Assembly: GCA_024401695.1 (NCBI GenBank)
Contig: JAKSKN010000007.1
Coordinates: forward strand, 1 to 64,000
Reading direction: 5' to 3'
From: Bacteroidales bacterium
Lineage (GTDB): Bacteria > Bacteroidota > Bacteroidia > Bacteroidales > UBA932
DNA length: 64,000 bases
Below the pieces are notes generated by a model. That model was given only the letters and a program-made list of their open reading frames with translations, searched no databases and was not told the origin of the DNA. Within the stretch, counting starts at the first letter, position 1; the number at the start of each line of letters is the position of its first letter. The position numbers and the translations under genes are program-made. Positions 41,912 to 56,984 of this stretch are shown here, one piece after another.

Positions 41912-44017
41912 ATGAGGTCGTTGGTAATTATTTCTGGAATCCTGTCCGGCATACTCTGTATCGGACAGTTGGACTTATCCGCACAGGAACCGGCAACAGT
42001 CCGTGACAGCATACGAGCCGCCCGCGTGATTGCTGGCCACTCGGAGGCCCGGGATGCCGGGACACGTGTGGTCTCACTTCCCGGCATCCGTACGATGGTG
42101 GCGGCCACGGGAGAGGCGGATCCCATCAAATACATCCAGGTCCTGCCCGGAGTGTCCACGGGGGCGGAAGGTTCATCCGCAATATATGTTCGAGGCAGCA
42201 ACATCGGCAATAACCTCACGACGCTTGATGGCGTCCCGATCTATGGAGGCAGTCATTTGCTTGGCCTGGCGTCCGCATATCCGTCAGCCGTTATATCCTC
42301 GGCATCGTTCCGCAACGGCGGCTTCCGCGGTACGGAAAACAATCTCACCGCGTCCCACATCAGCCTGATGACAGAGAACGGCTCTTTCTCTGACAGTAAA
42401 TGGGGCCTTTCGGCCAGCAACTTCCTGCTGGGCGCGACCTGTTCCACACCCCTCGTGAAGGACAAGGTTTCTCTGATTACGTCGCTGCGGATCTCTCCCA
42501 TCGGACCGGAGTTTAATGCTGTGCAGGGGATTGTCGGCGGAGCTTTAGACAGCCTGTCCCGCGTCAGGGCCTTCGCCTACGATGCGTTCGCCAAGGTGAC
42601 CTGGCGGGTGAACCGCGACCATACGCTTTCTTTCAGCGTGTTCAACAGCGCTGACGCATACCGTTACGTCTATGGAGGCGATTCCGATGAAAATATGGCT
42701 TGGAGCAATCTCATTCTGAATGCTAGAGACAGGATGATACTTCCTCGCGGCTGGCAGCTTGATGCGGGCGTTTACTATAACTGCTTCACCAGCCGTCAGG
42801 GCATAGTCAGGGATATGTCGGGGACTGTGAACAACCTTGCCATCGTGAATTCGCTGAACGAACTGACAGCCAGGTGCGATTTCGTGAAGCCGTATGCGGC
42901 GGGGAAGGAAATCAGACTGGGGGCGGTGCTGCGCAACGCCCTGTTCAATCCGGGTACGTCTTCCTCGTTCACGGGGACGGGAGCCTGGATTATGCTGGAT
43001 TCTCCGCGGACAGACAATCATAGCTGGAACTTGACTCAAACCTTGTATGCACAGTGGAATCTGGAGCGCCAGGACCGCTATGAACTGATGCTCTGCGGGA
43101 AACTGAATGTGAACGAGGCCGATTCTGACGATGACCGGCACTTCCGGCTGCACATCAACCCCGAGGCTGGCCTGCTGGGACGAATCAACCTTGCCCGCTG
43201 GCTGGCCCTTGAAGGGACTGCCGACTGGGCTGTCCAATACTATCATACGCTGGAGGGTATCCCATTGGGATGGTCGCTGGACTTGTTGGTTCCGGCAGAT
43301 AGCAAGCACGGACCAGAACAGACCTTGCAATACTACGGCGCGGTCCTGATGGAGTTTGGGCAGCATCGTGTTTCAGTTGGTGCTTACTGGAAGAAAATGT
43401 ACAACCTGGTGTGGTTCGTAGATGCCGGACAGCTGTTTTCTCCCGCCATTTCCGGATGGAAAGACAACATCGCAGTAGGTACGGGCACGTCCCGGGGAGT
43501 GGAGTTCCTGTATGAGAAGGAAGGTGAACGCTTGAACTATAAGCTGGCGTATACATGGTCAAAGACCGACCGATCATTCGAGAGGGTAAATGAGGGGAGG
43601 CCTTTCCCAGCCAAATTCGACCGCAGACATATCCTTAACGTACAGGCATCTTGGATTATTGATTCAGGAGATAAAAGAGATATCGGTGTGACGGGATTTT
43701 ACACTTACCAGTCGGGGCATCGGGAGACTGTGCCAGACGGAGAGTACCTGGCTCTCTTGCCTCTCGGAGGTTCGTTTTCGCTTGATTATTATTCTGGTGG
43801 TGTGAACAATTATGAAATGCCGCCTTATATGCGTCTGGACCTTGGTTGTTTTATTAAATTTAAGGGAATGCACTCTCAAATGTTGAATATTGGTGTCTAC
43901 AATGTCTTCAACAGGCATAATCCATTTGCTATCACTTATGATGACCGTTCGGGGGAATGGCGGCAGATATCACTGTTTCCCATAATGCCGAGCATCAGCT
44001 ATTCGATAGATTTTTGA
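41912..44017 (+). CDS. TonB-dependent receptor (module B)
   Basis: 701 residues from the ATG at 41912, 2 nt after the DUF4249 stop. Signal peptide ends LSAQ. Plug elements: RDAGTRVVSLPGIRTMVAATGEADPIKYIQVLPGVSTGAEGSS, IYVRGSNIGNN, LDGVPIYGGSHLLGL. Barrel to the terminal PIMPSISYSIDF. It is a paralog of the module A receptor over its whole length, but GC-rich and last rather than first in its module. Presumably it imports products of the neighbouring protease captured by the DUF4249 lipoprotein. A shared terminator with rpoC follows. Confidence 0.9.
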   Translation: MRSLVIISGILSGILCIGQLDLSAQEPATVRDSIRAARVIAGHSEARDAGTRVVSLPGIRTMVAATGEADPIKYIQVLPGVSTGAEGSSAIYVRGSNIGNNLTTLDGVPIYGGSHLLGLASAYPSAVISSASFRNGGFRGTENNLTASHISLMTENGSFSDSKWGLSASNFLLGATCSTPLVKDKVSLITSLRISPIGPEFNAVQGIVGGALDSLSRVRAFAYDAFAKVTWRVNRDHTLSFSVFNSADAYRYVYGGDSDENMAWSNLILNARDRMILPRGWQLDAGVYYNCFTSRQGIVRDMSGTVNNLAIVNSLNELTARCDFVKPYAAGKEIRLGAVLRNALFNPGTSSSFTGTGAWIMLDSPRTDNHSWNLTQTLYAQWNLERQDRYELMLCGKLNVNEADSDDDRHFRLHINPEAGLLGRINLARWLALEGTADWAVQYYHTLEGIPLGWSLDLLVPADSKHGPEQTLQYYGAVLMEFGQHRVSVGAYWKKMYNLVWFVDAGQLFSPAISGWKDNIAVGTGTSRGVEFLYEKEGERLNYKLAYTWSKTDRSFERVNEGRPFPAKFDRRHILNVQASWIIDSGDKRDIGVTGFYTYQSGHRETVPDGEYLALLPLGGSFSLDYYSGGVNNYEMPPYMRLDLGCFIKFKGMHSQMLNIGVYNVFNRHNPFAITYDDRSGEWRQISLFPIMPSISYSIDF

Positions 44018-44073
44018 CACCTATGACTCATTTGGAGTTTCCGACGCAAAGTGAACCCATTGATTAAAAGAAA

Positions 44074-44102
44074 GAACCCGTTCCTTTAAGAGGAGCGGGT
44101 TC
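44074..44102. terminator. Bidirectional terminator between receptor island and rpoC
   Basis: GAACCCGTTCCT and AGGAGCGGGTTC pair over 12 bp (one G-U) around TTAAG. On the minus strand it is followed by TTTCTTTT (rpoC end); on the plus strand by CTTT. Confidence 0.85.
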
Positions 44103-44122
44103 CTTTAGGTATGTAATCTCTA

Positions 44123-48373
<4,251 letters not shown>

Positions 48374-48393
48374 ATCTCTTTTCCTTCAAATAA

Positions 48394-51300
48394 TTAATCC
48401 AATGTAACCTTGAGACCGAGTCCGCGAAGCTCGTGGAGGAGTACGTTGAGGGACTCAGGGATACCTGCAGGTGGCATAGGGTCACCCTTGACGATTGCCT
48501 CGTAGGTCTTTGACCTGCCGGTAACGTCGTCGGACTTGACGGTAAGGATCTCCTGAAGGGCGTTGGCTGCGCCGAAGGCCTCGAGGGCCCAGACTTCCAT
48601 CTCACCGAAGCGCTGGCCACCGAACTGGGCTTTACCGCCGAGAGGCTGCTGGGTGATGAGGGAGTAAGGTCCGATTGAGCGGGCGTGCATCTTGTCGTCA
48701 ACCATATGGCCGAGCTTGATCATATAGATCACACCTACGGTTGCAGGCTGGTCGAAGTATTCGCCTGTGCCGCCGTCGCGGAGCTGTGTCTTACCGAATC
48801 TTGGAACACCCGCCTTGTCTGTGTAGTCACAGATCTCCTCGATGCTTGCGCCGTCGAAGATAGGGGTGCTGAACTTGAGGCCGAGTCTTGAACCTGCCCA
48901 ACCGAGCACGGTTTCATAGATCTGACCGAGGTTCATTCGTGAAGGAACGCCGAGAGGGTTGAGAACGATGTCGACCGGTGTGCCATCCTCGAGGAACGGC
49001 ATATCTTCCTGGCGGACGATCTTGGCAACGATACCCTTGTTACCGTGACGGCCTGCCATCTTGTCACCGACGGTGATCTTACGCTTCTTGGCGATATAAA
49101 CCTTTGCGAGCTGCATTACACCGTTGGCAAGTTCGTCACCGACCTTGATCTTGTCGATCTCACGCTTGCATACTGCAATCTCGATCTTTCTTGCGATGCA
49201 GTAGTTGTTGATGAGTTCGCGGATAAGGACGTTGGTGTCCTTGTCGGTGGTCCACTTGTTGGAGTTTACATCCTCGTATGAAATGGTCTTGAGCTTTTCA
49301 GCAGAGAACTTGGCGTCCTTGGCAATCACTTCCTTGCCTGCAAGATCGAACACGCCTGCGCTCTTCTTGTTCTTGGTGAGGAGAGCGAGCTTCTGGAGGA
49401 ATTCGCCGGTGAGCTTTTCAAGCTTGCGGTCGAGTTCTGCCTGGCGCATCTCGATGCGGGCCTTCTGGTCTGCCTTTGACTGACCGCGCTTGCCGGTCTC
49501 CTTGGCTACCTTCGCGTAGAGGGCGGTCTTGATGACCGTACCGCTGAGTGAAGGGTTCGCCTTGAGGGATGCGTCCTTGACATCGCCGGCCTTGTCGCCG
49601 AAGATGGCCTTGAGAAGCTTCTCCTCAGGAGAAGGGTCGCTCTCACCCTTAGGGGTGATCTTACCGATCATGATGTCGCCCGGTTCGATGTGGGCACCTA
49701 TTCTTACGATACCGTCCTCTCCAAGGTCTCTTGTGGCCTCTTCGCTGACGTTAGGGATATCTGAAGTGAGTTCCTCTTCACCGCGCTTGGTGTCACGTAC
49801 CTCGGTGAGGTATTCATCTACGTGGATGGATGTGAGAACGTCCCACTTGACCATTTCCTCTGAAAGGACGATGGCATCCTCATAGTTGTAGCCCTTCCAA
49901 GGCATAAATGCTACCATAAGGTTGCGTCCGAGGGCGAGTTCGCCGTTCTGGGAAGCGTAACCTTCGGTGAGCACCTGTCCCTTCTCGACCTTGTCGCCCT
50001 TGCGGACGATAGGAGAGAGACATACGGTAGTGCTCTGGTTGGTCCTGCGGTAGATAGGAAGCTTGTAGACGGTTTCCTCAGGTGAGAAGCTGACGAAGTT
50101 CTCATCCTCGGTACGCTCATACTTGACGCGGATTTCATTTGCATCGACATAGGTGATCTCACCCTTGCGCTCAGCTACGAACTGGGTGCGTGAGTCGATA
50201 CATACCCTTTCCTCAAGGCCGGTACCTACGATAGGTGACTCAGGTTTGAGGAGCGGAACTGCCTGACGCATCATGTTGGCGCCCATCAATGCACGGTGGG
50301 CATCATCATGCTCGAGGAACGGAATGAGGGAGGCAGCGACTGACGCCATCTGGTTAGGTGCAACGTCCATATAGTTCACTTCCTCCTTGGTGACTACAGG
50401 GAAGTCAGCCTCGAGGCGGCACTGGATGCGGTCTTCGAGGATGTTTCCGTCGTCATCCATCCTGACGTTTGCGAGGGAGACGAGCTTGCTCTCTTCCTCT
50501 TCGGCGCTCATATAATGGCAACCGGCAGCGGAGAGGTCAACCTTGCCGTCCTTGACGTCACGGTATGGGGTCTCGATGAATCCGAGTTCGTCGATGCGTG
50601 CGTATACGCAGAGAGAGGAGATAAGTCCGATGTTCGGGCCTTCAGGAGACTCGATAGGGCAGAGACGGCCATAATGGGTGTAGTGTACGTCTCGAACTTC
50701 GAATCCTGCCCTGTCGCGGCTCAAACCGCCAGGACCGAGGGCGGAGAGACGTCTCTTGTGAGTAACCTCGGCAAGAGGGTTGGTCTGATCCATGAACTGT
50801 GACAGCTGGCTGGTTCCGAAGAATGAGTTGATCACAGATGAGAGGGTCTTGGCATTGATGAGGTCGGTAGGGCTGAACTGCTCGCTGTCGCGAACGTTCA
50901 TCCTCTCGCGGATGGTACGGGCCATACGGCTCAGACCTACGCTGAACTGGTTGGCGAGCTGCTCGCCGACAGTGCGTACGCGACGGTTGGAGAGATGGTC
51001 GATATCGTCAACGGTAGCCTTTGAGTTGATGAGCTGGATGAGATATTTGACAATCTCGATGATATCGGTGTTGGTCAGCACGCGGACATCCTTGTCGATG
51101 TCAAGGTTGAGCTTCCTGTTGAGGCGGTAGCGGCCGACTGCGCCGAGGTCATATCTCTTCTCAGAGAAGAAGAGCTTGTCGATGACGTCCCTTGCGGTGC
51201 TCTCATCAGGTGGTTCTGAATTGCGCAGCTGCTTGTAGACGTAGTTGATAGCGTCAAGCTCCGTATTGGTAGGGTCCTTCTGGAGAGTGTTGAAGATGAT

Positions 51301-52215
51301 TGCGAACTCGTTGGAGTTGGCCTCATCCCTCTGGAGGAGGATAGACTTTTCTTCAGACTCAAGGATGGCGTTGATGTTGTCATCGTCGAGGATCTCTCCT
51401 CTCTTGACGACGATCTCGATACGCTCTACAGGGGTGACTTCTCCGGTGTCTTCATCGATGAAGTCCTCGAACTTTGTCTTGAGAACGTTGTTCGCAAGCA
51501 CGCGGCCCTTGTTGGCGGTAAGGTTCTTCTTGTTGACCTTCACCTCGTCGGCGAGGTCGAAGATATCAATGATATCCTTGTCTGCGTTGAAGCCGATGGC
51601 CCTGAGCAGGGTTGTTACCGGCAATTTCTTCTTGCGGTCGATGTAGGCGTACATGACATTGTTGATGTCAGTTGCGAACTCGATCCAGGATCCCTTGAAC
51701 GGAATGATACGGGCGGAATAAAGCTTGGTACCATTGGCGTGCATATTCTGGTCGAAGAAGACACCAGGGGATCTGTGCAGCTGAGAGACGATGATTCTCT
51801 CTGATCCGTTGATTACGAAGGTGCCGGCAGGGGTCATGTACGGGATGTTGCCCAGGTACACGTCTTCGACTTTCTGCTGGAAGTCTTCGTGGTCAGGATC
51901 TGTGCATGAAAGGCGGAGTTTTGCCTTAAGAGGAACATTGTATGTGAGTCCTCTCTCAAGACATTCTTCAATCGAGTACTGCGGCGGGTCTACGAAATAA
52001 TCAATAAACTCGAGCTTATAGTTGTTTCTCGTGTCCTCGATTGGGAATATCTCCTGAAATACCTGGAACAGTCCTTCATCTTTTCTGTTCTCAGGGGTGG
52101 TCTCCAGCTGGAAGAAGTCTTTAAACGACCTAAGCTGGACCTCCAGAAGATCCGGATATTCCAGGATTTTGGAAGTAGCAAAGTTAATGCGCTTGTTTAC
52201 AGTCTTTTTTGACAT
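48394..52215 (-). CDS. rpoB: RNA polymerase subunit beta
   Basis: 1273 residues. Characteristic blocks include [45 protein letters not shown] (the rifampicin pocket), [16 protein letters not shown]-type sequence, and C-terminal [20 protein letters not shown]. Rifampicin-contact residues appear wild-type ([14 protein letters not shown]). It is separated from rplL by a 105-bp gap with a perfect hairpin/U-tract that should reduce read-through. Confidence 0.99.
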   Translation of the reverse strand: MSKKTVNKRINFATSKILEYPDLLEVQLRSFKDFFQLETTPENRKDEGLFQVFQEIFPIEDTRNNYKLEFIDYFVDPPQYSIEECLERGLTYNVPLKAKLRLSCTDPDHEDFQQKVEDVYLGNIPYMTPAGTFVINGSERIIVSQLHRSPGVFFDQNMHANGTKLYSARIIPFKGSWIEFATDINNVMYAYIDRKKKLPVTTLLRAIGFNADKDIIDIFDLADEVKVNKKNLTANKGRVLANNVLKTKFEDFIDEDTGEVTPVERIEIVVKRGEILDDDNINAILESEEKSILLQRDEANSNEFAIIFNTLQKDPTNTELDAINYVYKQLRNSEPPDESTARDVIDKLFFSEKRYDLGAVGRYRLNRKLNLDIDKDVRVLTNTDIIEIVKYLIQLINSKATVDDIDHLSNRRVRTVGEQLANQFSVGLSRMARTIRERMNVRDSEQFSPTDLINAKTLSSVINSFFGTSQLSQFMDQTNPLAEVTHKRRLSALGPGGLSRDRAGFEVRDVHYTHYGRLCPIESPEGPNIGLISSLCVYARIDELGFIETPYRDVKDGKVDLSAAGCHYMSAEEEESKLVSLANVRMDDDGNILEDRIQCRLEADFPVVTKEEVNYMDVAPNQMASVAASLIPFLEHDDAHRALMGANMMRQAVPLLKPESPIVGTGLEERVCIDSRTQFVAERKGEITYVDANEIRVKYERTEDENFVSFSPEETVYKLPIYRRTNQSTTVCLSPIVRKGDKVEKGQVLTEGYASQNGELALGRNLMVAFMPWKGYNYEDAIVLSEEMVKWDVLTSIHVDEYLTEVRDTKRGEEELTSDIPNVSEEATRDLGEDGIVRIGAHIEPGDIMIGKITPKGESDPSPEEKLLKAIFGDKAGDVKDASLKANPSLSGTVIKTALYAKVAKETGKRGQSKADQKARIEMRQAELDRKLEKLTGEFLQKLALLTKNKKSAGVFDLAGKEVIAKDAKFSAEKLKTISYEDVNSNKWTTDKDTNVLIRELINNYCIARKIEIAVCKREIDKIKVGDELANGVMQLAKVYIAKKRKITVGDKMAGRHGNKGIVAKIVRQEDMPFLEDGTPVDIVLNPLGVPSRMNLGQIYETVLGWAGSRLGLKFSTPIFDGASIEEICDYTDKAGVPRFGKTQLRDGGTGEYFDQPATVGVIYMIKLGHMVDDKMHARSIGPYSLITQQPLGGKAQFGGQRFGEMEVWALEAFGAANALQEILTVKSDDVTGRSKTYEAIVKGDPMPPAGIPESLNVLLHELRGLGLKVTLD

Positions 52216-52251
52216 TTCTGCCTTTGGATATAGAGAAAAACTTAAATACGG

Positions 52252-52290
52252 AAAAAAGGTTTAGAGCCTATTAACCCCGGCTCTAAACCT
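52252..52290 (-). terminator. rplL-rpoB attenuator hairpin
   Basis: On the minus strand AGGTTTAGAGCC, 10-nt loop, GGCTCTAAACCT (12 bp perfect, 52257-52290), then TTTTTT. It is a textbook terminator placed inside the ribosomal protein-polymerase operon, so it probably acts partially. Confidence 0.85.
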
Positions 52291-52320
52291 GTTTGATCCC
52301 TTAGCAGGGAGGAAGTTGAG

Positions 52321-52695
52321 TTACTTAATCTCAACCTCGGCGCCAGCTTCCTCAAGGGTAGCCTTGAGCTGCTCAGCTTCTGCTTTGGAGACTTTCTCTT
52401 TGATTGTTGAAGGAGCACCGTCAACAACATCCTTTGCTTCCTTAAGACCAAGTCCGAGGGCCTCTTTGACGACCTTGATGACCTGGAGCTTAGCAGCACC
52501 GGCTGAAGTGAGGATTACATCGAATTCGGTCTGCTCTGCTTCTGCAGCGCCAGCGCCAGCGCCGTCAGCAGCTACTACTACAGCTGCTGCTGCAGGCTCG
52601 ATACCGTACTCGTCTTTCAGGATCTGTGCGAGTTCCTGAACATCTTTTACAGAAAGGTTTACCAACTCTTCTGCGAGGGCTTTTACATCTGCCAT
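52321..52695 (-). CDS. rplL: Ribosomal protein bL12 (L7/L12)
   Basis: 124 residues. N-terminal dimerisation domain ([28 protein letters not shown]), Ala/Gly-rich hinge ([20 protein letters not shown]), and C-terminal factor-binding domain ending [11 protein letters not shown] with the conserved [15 protein letters not shown]. It forms the ribosomal stalk that recruits translation GTPases. 33 nt separate it from rplJ. Confidence 0.99.
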   Translation of the reverse strand: MADVKALAEELVNLSVKDVQELAQILKDEYGIEPAAAAVVVAADGAGAGAAEAEQTEFDVILTSAGAAKLQVIKVVKEALGLGLKEAKDVVDGAPSTIKEKVSKAEAEQLKATLEEAGAEVEIK

Positions 52696-52728
52696 AATTG
52701 TATAATTTTTAAATTGTTAATATTTATC

Positions 52729-53307
52729 TTATTCTGCTGCCGGAGCTTCTGCTGCCGGAGCCTCTGCTGCAGGTTCTTCTGCTGCAGGTTTTGCTGCGCC
52801 GATCTTGTCGGTGTCAGCCTTGCCCTCGCTTGCGTTCTCAAGAGCTGAAACGATGTTTCTGATAGGAGACTGGAGGAGACCGATGATGTCGCCGATGAGT
52901 TCTTCCTTGGTCTTGATAGCTGCGAGCTGGTTGAGTTTGTCTTCGCCGATGAATACGCAGTCCTGTACGTAAGCACCCTTGACAACAGGCTTGCTGAAGC
53001 CTTCCTTCTGGAGCTTCTTGATGAGCTTGCCAGGAGCTGAAGGTACTGTGGTGTACATGATTGCAGTGTTGCCAACGAGGGTCTCGACGAGAGATTTCAT
53101 ATCCTCGTTCTCAGAAGCGTTGAGAGCCTTTGCGAAAAGGGTGTTCTTAACGACGTTGAGAGTGATGCCTGCGTTGAAGCACTCGCGACGGAGCTTTGAT
53201 GTCTGTCCTGCATTCAGGCCAGCGATATCGGTAATGTAGAAATTAGGATACTGCTGAATGAGCGCTGAGATGCTTTCAATAATCTGACCTTTTTCTTCTT
53301 TTTTCAT
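52729..53307 (-). CDS. rplJ: Ribosomal protein uL10
   Basis: 192 residues. The conserved L10 fold starts KEEKGQIIESISALIQQYPNFYITDIAGLNAGQTSKLRREC and is followed by helical L12-binding C-terminus. The last ~25 residues are a repetitive Ala/Pro/Glu extension (PAAEEPAAEAPAAEAPAAE) common in Bacteroidota. It anchors the bL12 stalk. Only 12 nt lie between it and rplA, so there is no room for a separate E. coli-type L10 leader. Confidence 0.98.
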   Translation of the reverse strand: MKKEEKGQIIESISALIQQYPNFYITDIAGLNAGQTSKLRRECFNAGITLNVVKNTLFAKALNASENEDMKSLVETLVGNTAIMYTTVPSAPGKLIKKLQKEGFSKPVVKGAYVQDCVFIGEDKLNQLAAIKTKEELIGDIIGLLQSPIRNIVSALENASEGKADTDKIGAAKPAAEEPAAEAPAAEAPAAE

Positions 53308-53319
53308 AATATTGAATTT

Positions 53320-54024
53320 TTACTCAGCACTGTTGAGGAATGCCTTGAGATCAATCTTAATACCTGCACTCATAGTTGAGCACAATGCTGCGCTCTTCAT
53401 ATATGTGCCTTTCAGGGCCTGCGGCTTGAGCTTTGCGATCTCGTTGAGAACGGCTGCTGCGTTTTCGTAGAGCTGCTCGGCTGAGAATGAAGCCTTGCCG
53501 ATGCCTGTATGAATAATACCGGTCTTGTCGACCTTGAAGTCGATCTTACCGCCCTTGACGTCCTTGACTGCGTTGCCAATCTCCATTGTGACAGTACCTG
53601 TCTTAGGGTTCGGCATAAGTCCGCGAGGACCGAGGATCTTACCGAGGACACCGACCTTGGCCATAACTGAAGGGGTGCAGACGATGACATCGATGTCAGT
53701 CCAACCGCCCTTGATCTTCTCGATATAGTCGTCAAGGCCTACGTAGTCTGCGCCTGCTGCCTTAGCCTCGGCTTCCTTGTCAGGAGTACAGAGTGCGAGG
53801 ACTCTGACGACCTTACCGGTTCCGTGAGGGAGGGTGACGACGCCACGAATCATCTGGTTGGCCTTACGAGGGTCAACGCCGAGGTTCGCAGAAATCTCTA
53901 CGGTAGAATCAAATTTTGTGAATGTAATATCCTTTACTACAGCACACGCTTCCGCGAGAGTGTACAGCTTGTGAGAATCGAACTTCTCAGCTGCAGCTTT
54001 CTGGTTTTTTGTCATTTTGCTCAT
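53320..54024 (-). CDS. rplA: Ribosomal protein uL1
   Basis: 234 residues. Typical L1: [35 protein letters not shown], then [15 protein letters not shown] and the C-terminal [20 protein letters not shown]. It forms the L1 stalk at the ribosomal E site and in other bacteria represses its own operon. 13 nt after rplK. Confidence 0.99.
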   Translation of the reverse strand: MSKMTKNQKAAAEKFDSHKLYTLAEACAVVKDITFTKFDSTVEISANLGVDPRKANQMIRGVVTLPHGTGKVVRVLALCTPDKEAEAKAAGADYVGLDDYIEKIKGGWTDIDVIVCTPSVMAKVGVLGKILGPRGLMPNPKTGTVTMEIGNAVKDVKGGKIDFKVDKTGIIHTGIGKASFSAEQLYENAAAVLNEIAKLKPQALKGTYMKSAALCSTMSAGIKIDLKAFLNSAE

Positions 54025-54037
54025 AGTCGTGTGTCAA

Positions 54038-54481
54038 TTAAAGGTCCTTAGGGAATTCACCGGTGACGGTGATACCCAAACTTCTTGCTGTACCTGCTAC
54101 CATACGCATTGCAGAAGCGATGGTGAAACAGTTGAGGTCCGGCATTTTACCTTCCGCGATGGTCTTTATCTGATCCCAGGTAAGAGACGCAACTTTCTTG
54201 CGGTTCGGCTCACCTGAAGCCGAAGAGATCTTAGCAGCCTCCTTGAGAGATACTGCAACCGGCGGCTGCTTAACCTCGAATGAGAAAGACTTGTCTGAAT
54301 AGACAGTGATCACTACTGGGAGGATCTTGCCTGCCTTATCCTGCGTAGCTGCGTTGAAAGCTTTGCAGAAATCCATGATATTCAAGCCTTTGGAACCGAG
54401 AGCAGGTCCTACCGGAGGTGCTGGATTAGCAGCCCCGCCTTTGATTTGGAGCTTGATGAATCCGGTAACTTCTTTTGCCAT
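54038..54481 (-). CDS. rplK: Ribosomal protein uL11
   Basis: 147 residues. Canonical [30 protein letters not shown]-terminus and the C-terminal rRNA-binding domain. It contacts the GTPase-associated centre of 23S rRNA. 9 nt after nusG. Confidence 0.99.
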   Translation of the reverse strand: MAKEVTGFIKLQIKGGAANPAPPVGPALGSKGLNIMDFCKAFNAATQDKAGKILPVVITVYSDKSFSFEVKQPPVAVSLKEAAKISSASGEPNRKKVASLTWDQIKTIAEGKMPDLNCFTIASAMRMVAGTARSLGITVTGEFPKDL

Positions 54482-54490
54482 GATTGATTG

Positions 54491-55054
54491 TTATTCTTTA
54501 GTTACTTGTGTAAAGCTGAGCTCAAGCTGAGTCTTCCTGCCGAAGATCACAACGATTACCTTGACCTTGCTTCTGTCTTCCAGAATCTCGTCAACGACAC
54601 CGCTGAATCCGCTGAACGGACCATCGGTGATGCGGACAGACTCGCCAACTTCGTAGTTGACCACGGTCTCGGCCGCGCTGTCGACGTTTTCGTCCTGATT
54701 GCCGAGAATCCTCTGCGCCTCTTCGTCACGAATAGGTACAGGGACTCTTTCCATCGTTCCATTGGCCGACTTTTTCTCGGTAAGGAAACCTGACATACCC
54801 GGAACAAGATTGCGGATGATGTTCTCAAGCTTGGCGCTAAGTTCGGCGTGAATAAGAACATAGCCCGGGAAAAGCAATTTGTCAACTGCCTTTCTCTTGC
54901 CGTTCTTTGTGACGATTTCTTTCTTAACGGGGACAAGTATCTGATCCACCTGATCCTCAAGTCCGCTACGCTCAATCTCCTTCTGAAGATAATCCGCAGC
55001 TTTTCTTTCCTTTGTTCCTGCGGTCCTCAGAACATACCATTTCATTTCGCCCAT
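54491..55054 (-). CDS. nusG: Transcription elongation/antitermination factor NusG
   Basis: 187 residues. NGN domain begins KWYVLRTAGTKERKAADYLQ and includes FPGYVLIHAEL; a C-terminal KOW domain has GESVRITDGPFSGFSGVVDEI. It binds RNA polymerase and links it to Rho or the ribosome. It lies 15 nt behind secE in the standard order. Confidence 0.98.
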   Translation of the reverse strand: MGEMKWYVLRTAGTKERKAADYLQKEIERSGLEDQVDQILVPVKKEIVTKNGKRKAVDKLLFPGYVLIHAELSAKLENIIRNLVPGMSGFLTEKKSANGTMERVPVPIRDEEAQRILGNQDENVDSAAETVVNYEVGESVRITDGPFSGFSGVVDEILEDRSKVKVIVVIFGRKTQLELSFTQVTKE

Positions 55055-55069
55055 AGGAGTACGATTAGA

Positions 55070-55258
55070 TTACAGTGTGTAAATGCCGGACATCAGAGAT
55101 TGGAAAGCCAGGTCGATAACCCAAAGCAAAGCAGCCAGAAGGACTGTGGTGACAATAACGAGGAGGGAAGAACTCTGAAGCTTCTCCCAAGTCGGCCACG
55201 TAGTCTTTTTAGCAAGCTCTACGAATGACTCTTTGCAGTAATTGATAAACTTTCTCAT
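55070..55258 (-). CDS. secE: Preprotein translocase subunit SecE
   Basis: 62 residues, the short single-spanning form. Cytoplasmic amphipathic KESFVELAKKTTWPTWEKLQSS followed by one membrane helix (SLLVIVTTVLLAALLWVIDLAF). It clamps SecY in the protein export channel. tRNA-Trp lies upstream, nusG downstream. Confidence 0.97.
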   Translation of the reverse strand: MRKFINYCKESFVELAKKTTWPTWEKLQSSSLLVIVTTVLLAALLWVIDLAFQSLMSGIYTL

Positions 55259-55345
55259 CTTTACTTTTAAGTGGACACCGCGAAATGGAAGCGGAAGGGG
55301 CGGCGTCTGTTAAACAATTACCAAATCGTAACCTTTGATATTTTG

Positions 55346-55416
55346 CAGGGGAAGCAGGAATCGAACCCACATGGACGGTTTTGGAGACCGCTGAACTACC
55401 ATTGTTCTATTCCCCT
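55346..55416 (-). tRNA. tRNA-Trp (CCA)
   Basis: Acceptor AGGGGAA/TTCCCCT, D stem GAAC/GTTC, anticodon stem GCGGT/ACCGT around CTCCAAA (anticodon CCA), T arm with GGTTCGATTCC, discriminator G. It lies between tuf and secE, a common bacterial order. Confidence 0.93.
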
Positions 55417-55422
55417 AATGGG

Positions 55423-55450
55423 AAAAAGGGCGTCGGAACGGCGCCCTTTC
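55423..55450 (-). terminator. Terminator after tuf
   Basis: On the minus strand AAAGGGCGCCGTTCCGACGCCCTTTTT: a GGGCGcC/GaCGCCC stem with a small loop and a T-run. It sits just before tRNA-Trp. Confidence 0.8.
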
Positions 55451-55460
55451 TTATCTTGGA

Positions 55461-56651
55461 TTAGTCAATAACCTTGATAACCTGACCTGCACCTACTGTA
55501 CGGCCACCTTCGCGGATAGCGAATGAAAGACCTTCGTTGAGGGCTACAGGGTAGATAAGGGTAACGTTGATCTCAACGTTGTCGCCTGGCATAACCATCT
55601 CAACACCCTCTGGGAGACTGATCTCACCGGTAACATCGAGTGTGCGGATGAAGAACTGAGGACGATACTTGTTGTGGAATGGAGTGTGACGGCCACCTTC
55701 CTCTTTCTTGAGGACATAGATCTGACCTACGAAGTGATCGTGAGCCTTGATTGAACCTGGCTTTGCGATAACCTCACCACGCTTGACATCCTTCTTGTCG
55801 ATACCACGGAGGAGAAGACCTACGTTGTCACCTGCCTCACCCTGGTCGAGGAGCTTGCGGAACATTTCAACGCCGGTAACTACAGTGTTCTTCGGCTTGT
55901 CGTGTGAAAGACCGACGATCTCTGCAGGGTCATTGACGTGGATGGTACCAGCCTCGATACGACCGGTAACAACGGTACCACGACCGGTGATGGAGAAGAT
56001 GTCCTCGATAGGCATAAGGAATGGCTTGTCGACGAGGCGCTCAGGGAGCGGAATATAGTTGTCAACAGCGTCCATAAGTTCCATAACCTTGTCTTCCCAC
56101 TGTGGCTCTCCGTTAAGAGCACCAAGTGCAGAACCGCGGATTACAGGAGCGTTGTCGCCGTCGAAATCGTACTTGCTGAGGAGGTCGCGAACTTCCATCT
56201 CAACGAGGTCAAGCATTTCCTCATCGTCAACAAGGTCAACCTTGTTGAGGAAAACGACCATCTTAGGTACGTTAACCTGCTTTGCAAGAAGAACGTGCTC
56301 ATTGGTCTGAGGCATAGGACCGTCAGTAGCGGCTACTACAAGGATAGCACCGTCCATCTGAGCAGCACCGGTAACCATGTTCTTTACATAGTCGGCGTGG
56401 CCCGGGCAATCGACATGCGCATAGTGACGATTGGCGGTCTGATACTCGACGTGTGCAGTGTTGATGGTGATACCGCGCTCTTTCTCTTCTGGAGCGTTAT
56501 CGATCTGGTCGAATGACTTAACTTCGCTCAGACCCTTGGAAGCCAGCACCTTGGTGATGGCTGCGGTAAGAGTGGTCTTACCGTGGTCAACGTGGCCAAT
56601 TGTACCAATGTTGACATGAGGTTTGGTCCTCTGGAATACTTCTTTTGCCAT
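55461..56651 (-). CDS. tuf: Elongation factor Tu
   Basis: 396 residues. P-loop GHVDHGKTT (19-27), effector-region [29 protein letters not shown] and SALGAL motifs, then the two beta-barrel domains ending [14 protein letters not shown]. It delivers aminoacyl-tRNA to the ribosome. Four tRNA genes lie immediately upstream and are probably on the same transcript. Confidence 0.99.
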   Translation of the reverse strand: MAKEVFQRTKPHVNIGTIGHVDHGKTTLTAAITKVLASKGLSEVKSFDQIDNAPEEKERGITINTAHVEYQTANRHYAHVDCPGHADYVKNMVTGAAQMDGAILVVAATDGPMPQTNEHVLLAKQVNVPKMVVFLNKVDLVDDEEMLDLVEMEVRDLLSKYDFDGDNAPVIRGSALGALNGEPQWEDKVMELMDAVDNYIPLPERLVDKPFLMPIEDIFSITGRGTVVTGRIEAGTIHVNDPAEIVGLSHDKPKNTVVTGVEMFRKLLDQGEAGDNVGLLLRGIDKKDVKRGEVIAKPGSIKAHDHFVGQIYVLKKEEGGRHTPFHNKYRPQFFIRTLDVTGEISLPEGVEMVMPGDNVEINVTLIYPVALNEGLSFAIREGGRTVGAGQVIKVID

Positions 56652-56693
56652 AATATTATGTGTTTCTTTAAAGTTGTTTACACCAAAAAAAAG

Positions 56694-56765
<72 letters not shown>

Positions 56766-56777
56766 AGACATTTCTTG

Positions 56778-56849
56778 AGCGGGGTAGGAGAATCGAACTC
56801 CCATTTTCAGCTTGGAGGGCTGACATAATAGCCATTATACGAACCCCGC
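56778..56849 (-). tRNA. tRNA-Gly (TCC)
   Basis: Acceptor GCGGGGT/ACCCCGC, anticodon stem TCAGC/GCTGA around CCTCCAA (anticodon TCC), T arm GAGTTCGATTC. Confidence 0.93.
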
Positions 56850-56884
56850 TTGGACAGAAGCAATTCTCTTCCGCTTTGTATTTG

Positions 56885-56967
56885 TGGGCAAGGATGGATT
56901 CGAACCACCGTAGGCGTGCGCCAGCAGATTTACAGTCTGCCCCATTTGGCCACTCTGGTACTTGCCC
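56885..56967 (-). tRNA. tRNA-Tyr (GTA)
   Basis: 83 nt with a long variable arm. Acceptor GGGCAAG/CTTGCCC, anticodon stem GCAGA/TCTGC around CTGTAAA (anticodon GTA), T arm GGTTCGAATCC, discriminator A. Confidence 0.94.
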
Positions 56968-56984
56968 ATAAGAGATTGCTGATG

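Noticed and set aside
42545-43366. 273-codon frame antisense to the module B receptor
   Set aside because: Typical antisense opening in GC-rich DNA with no motif or start signal.
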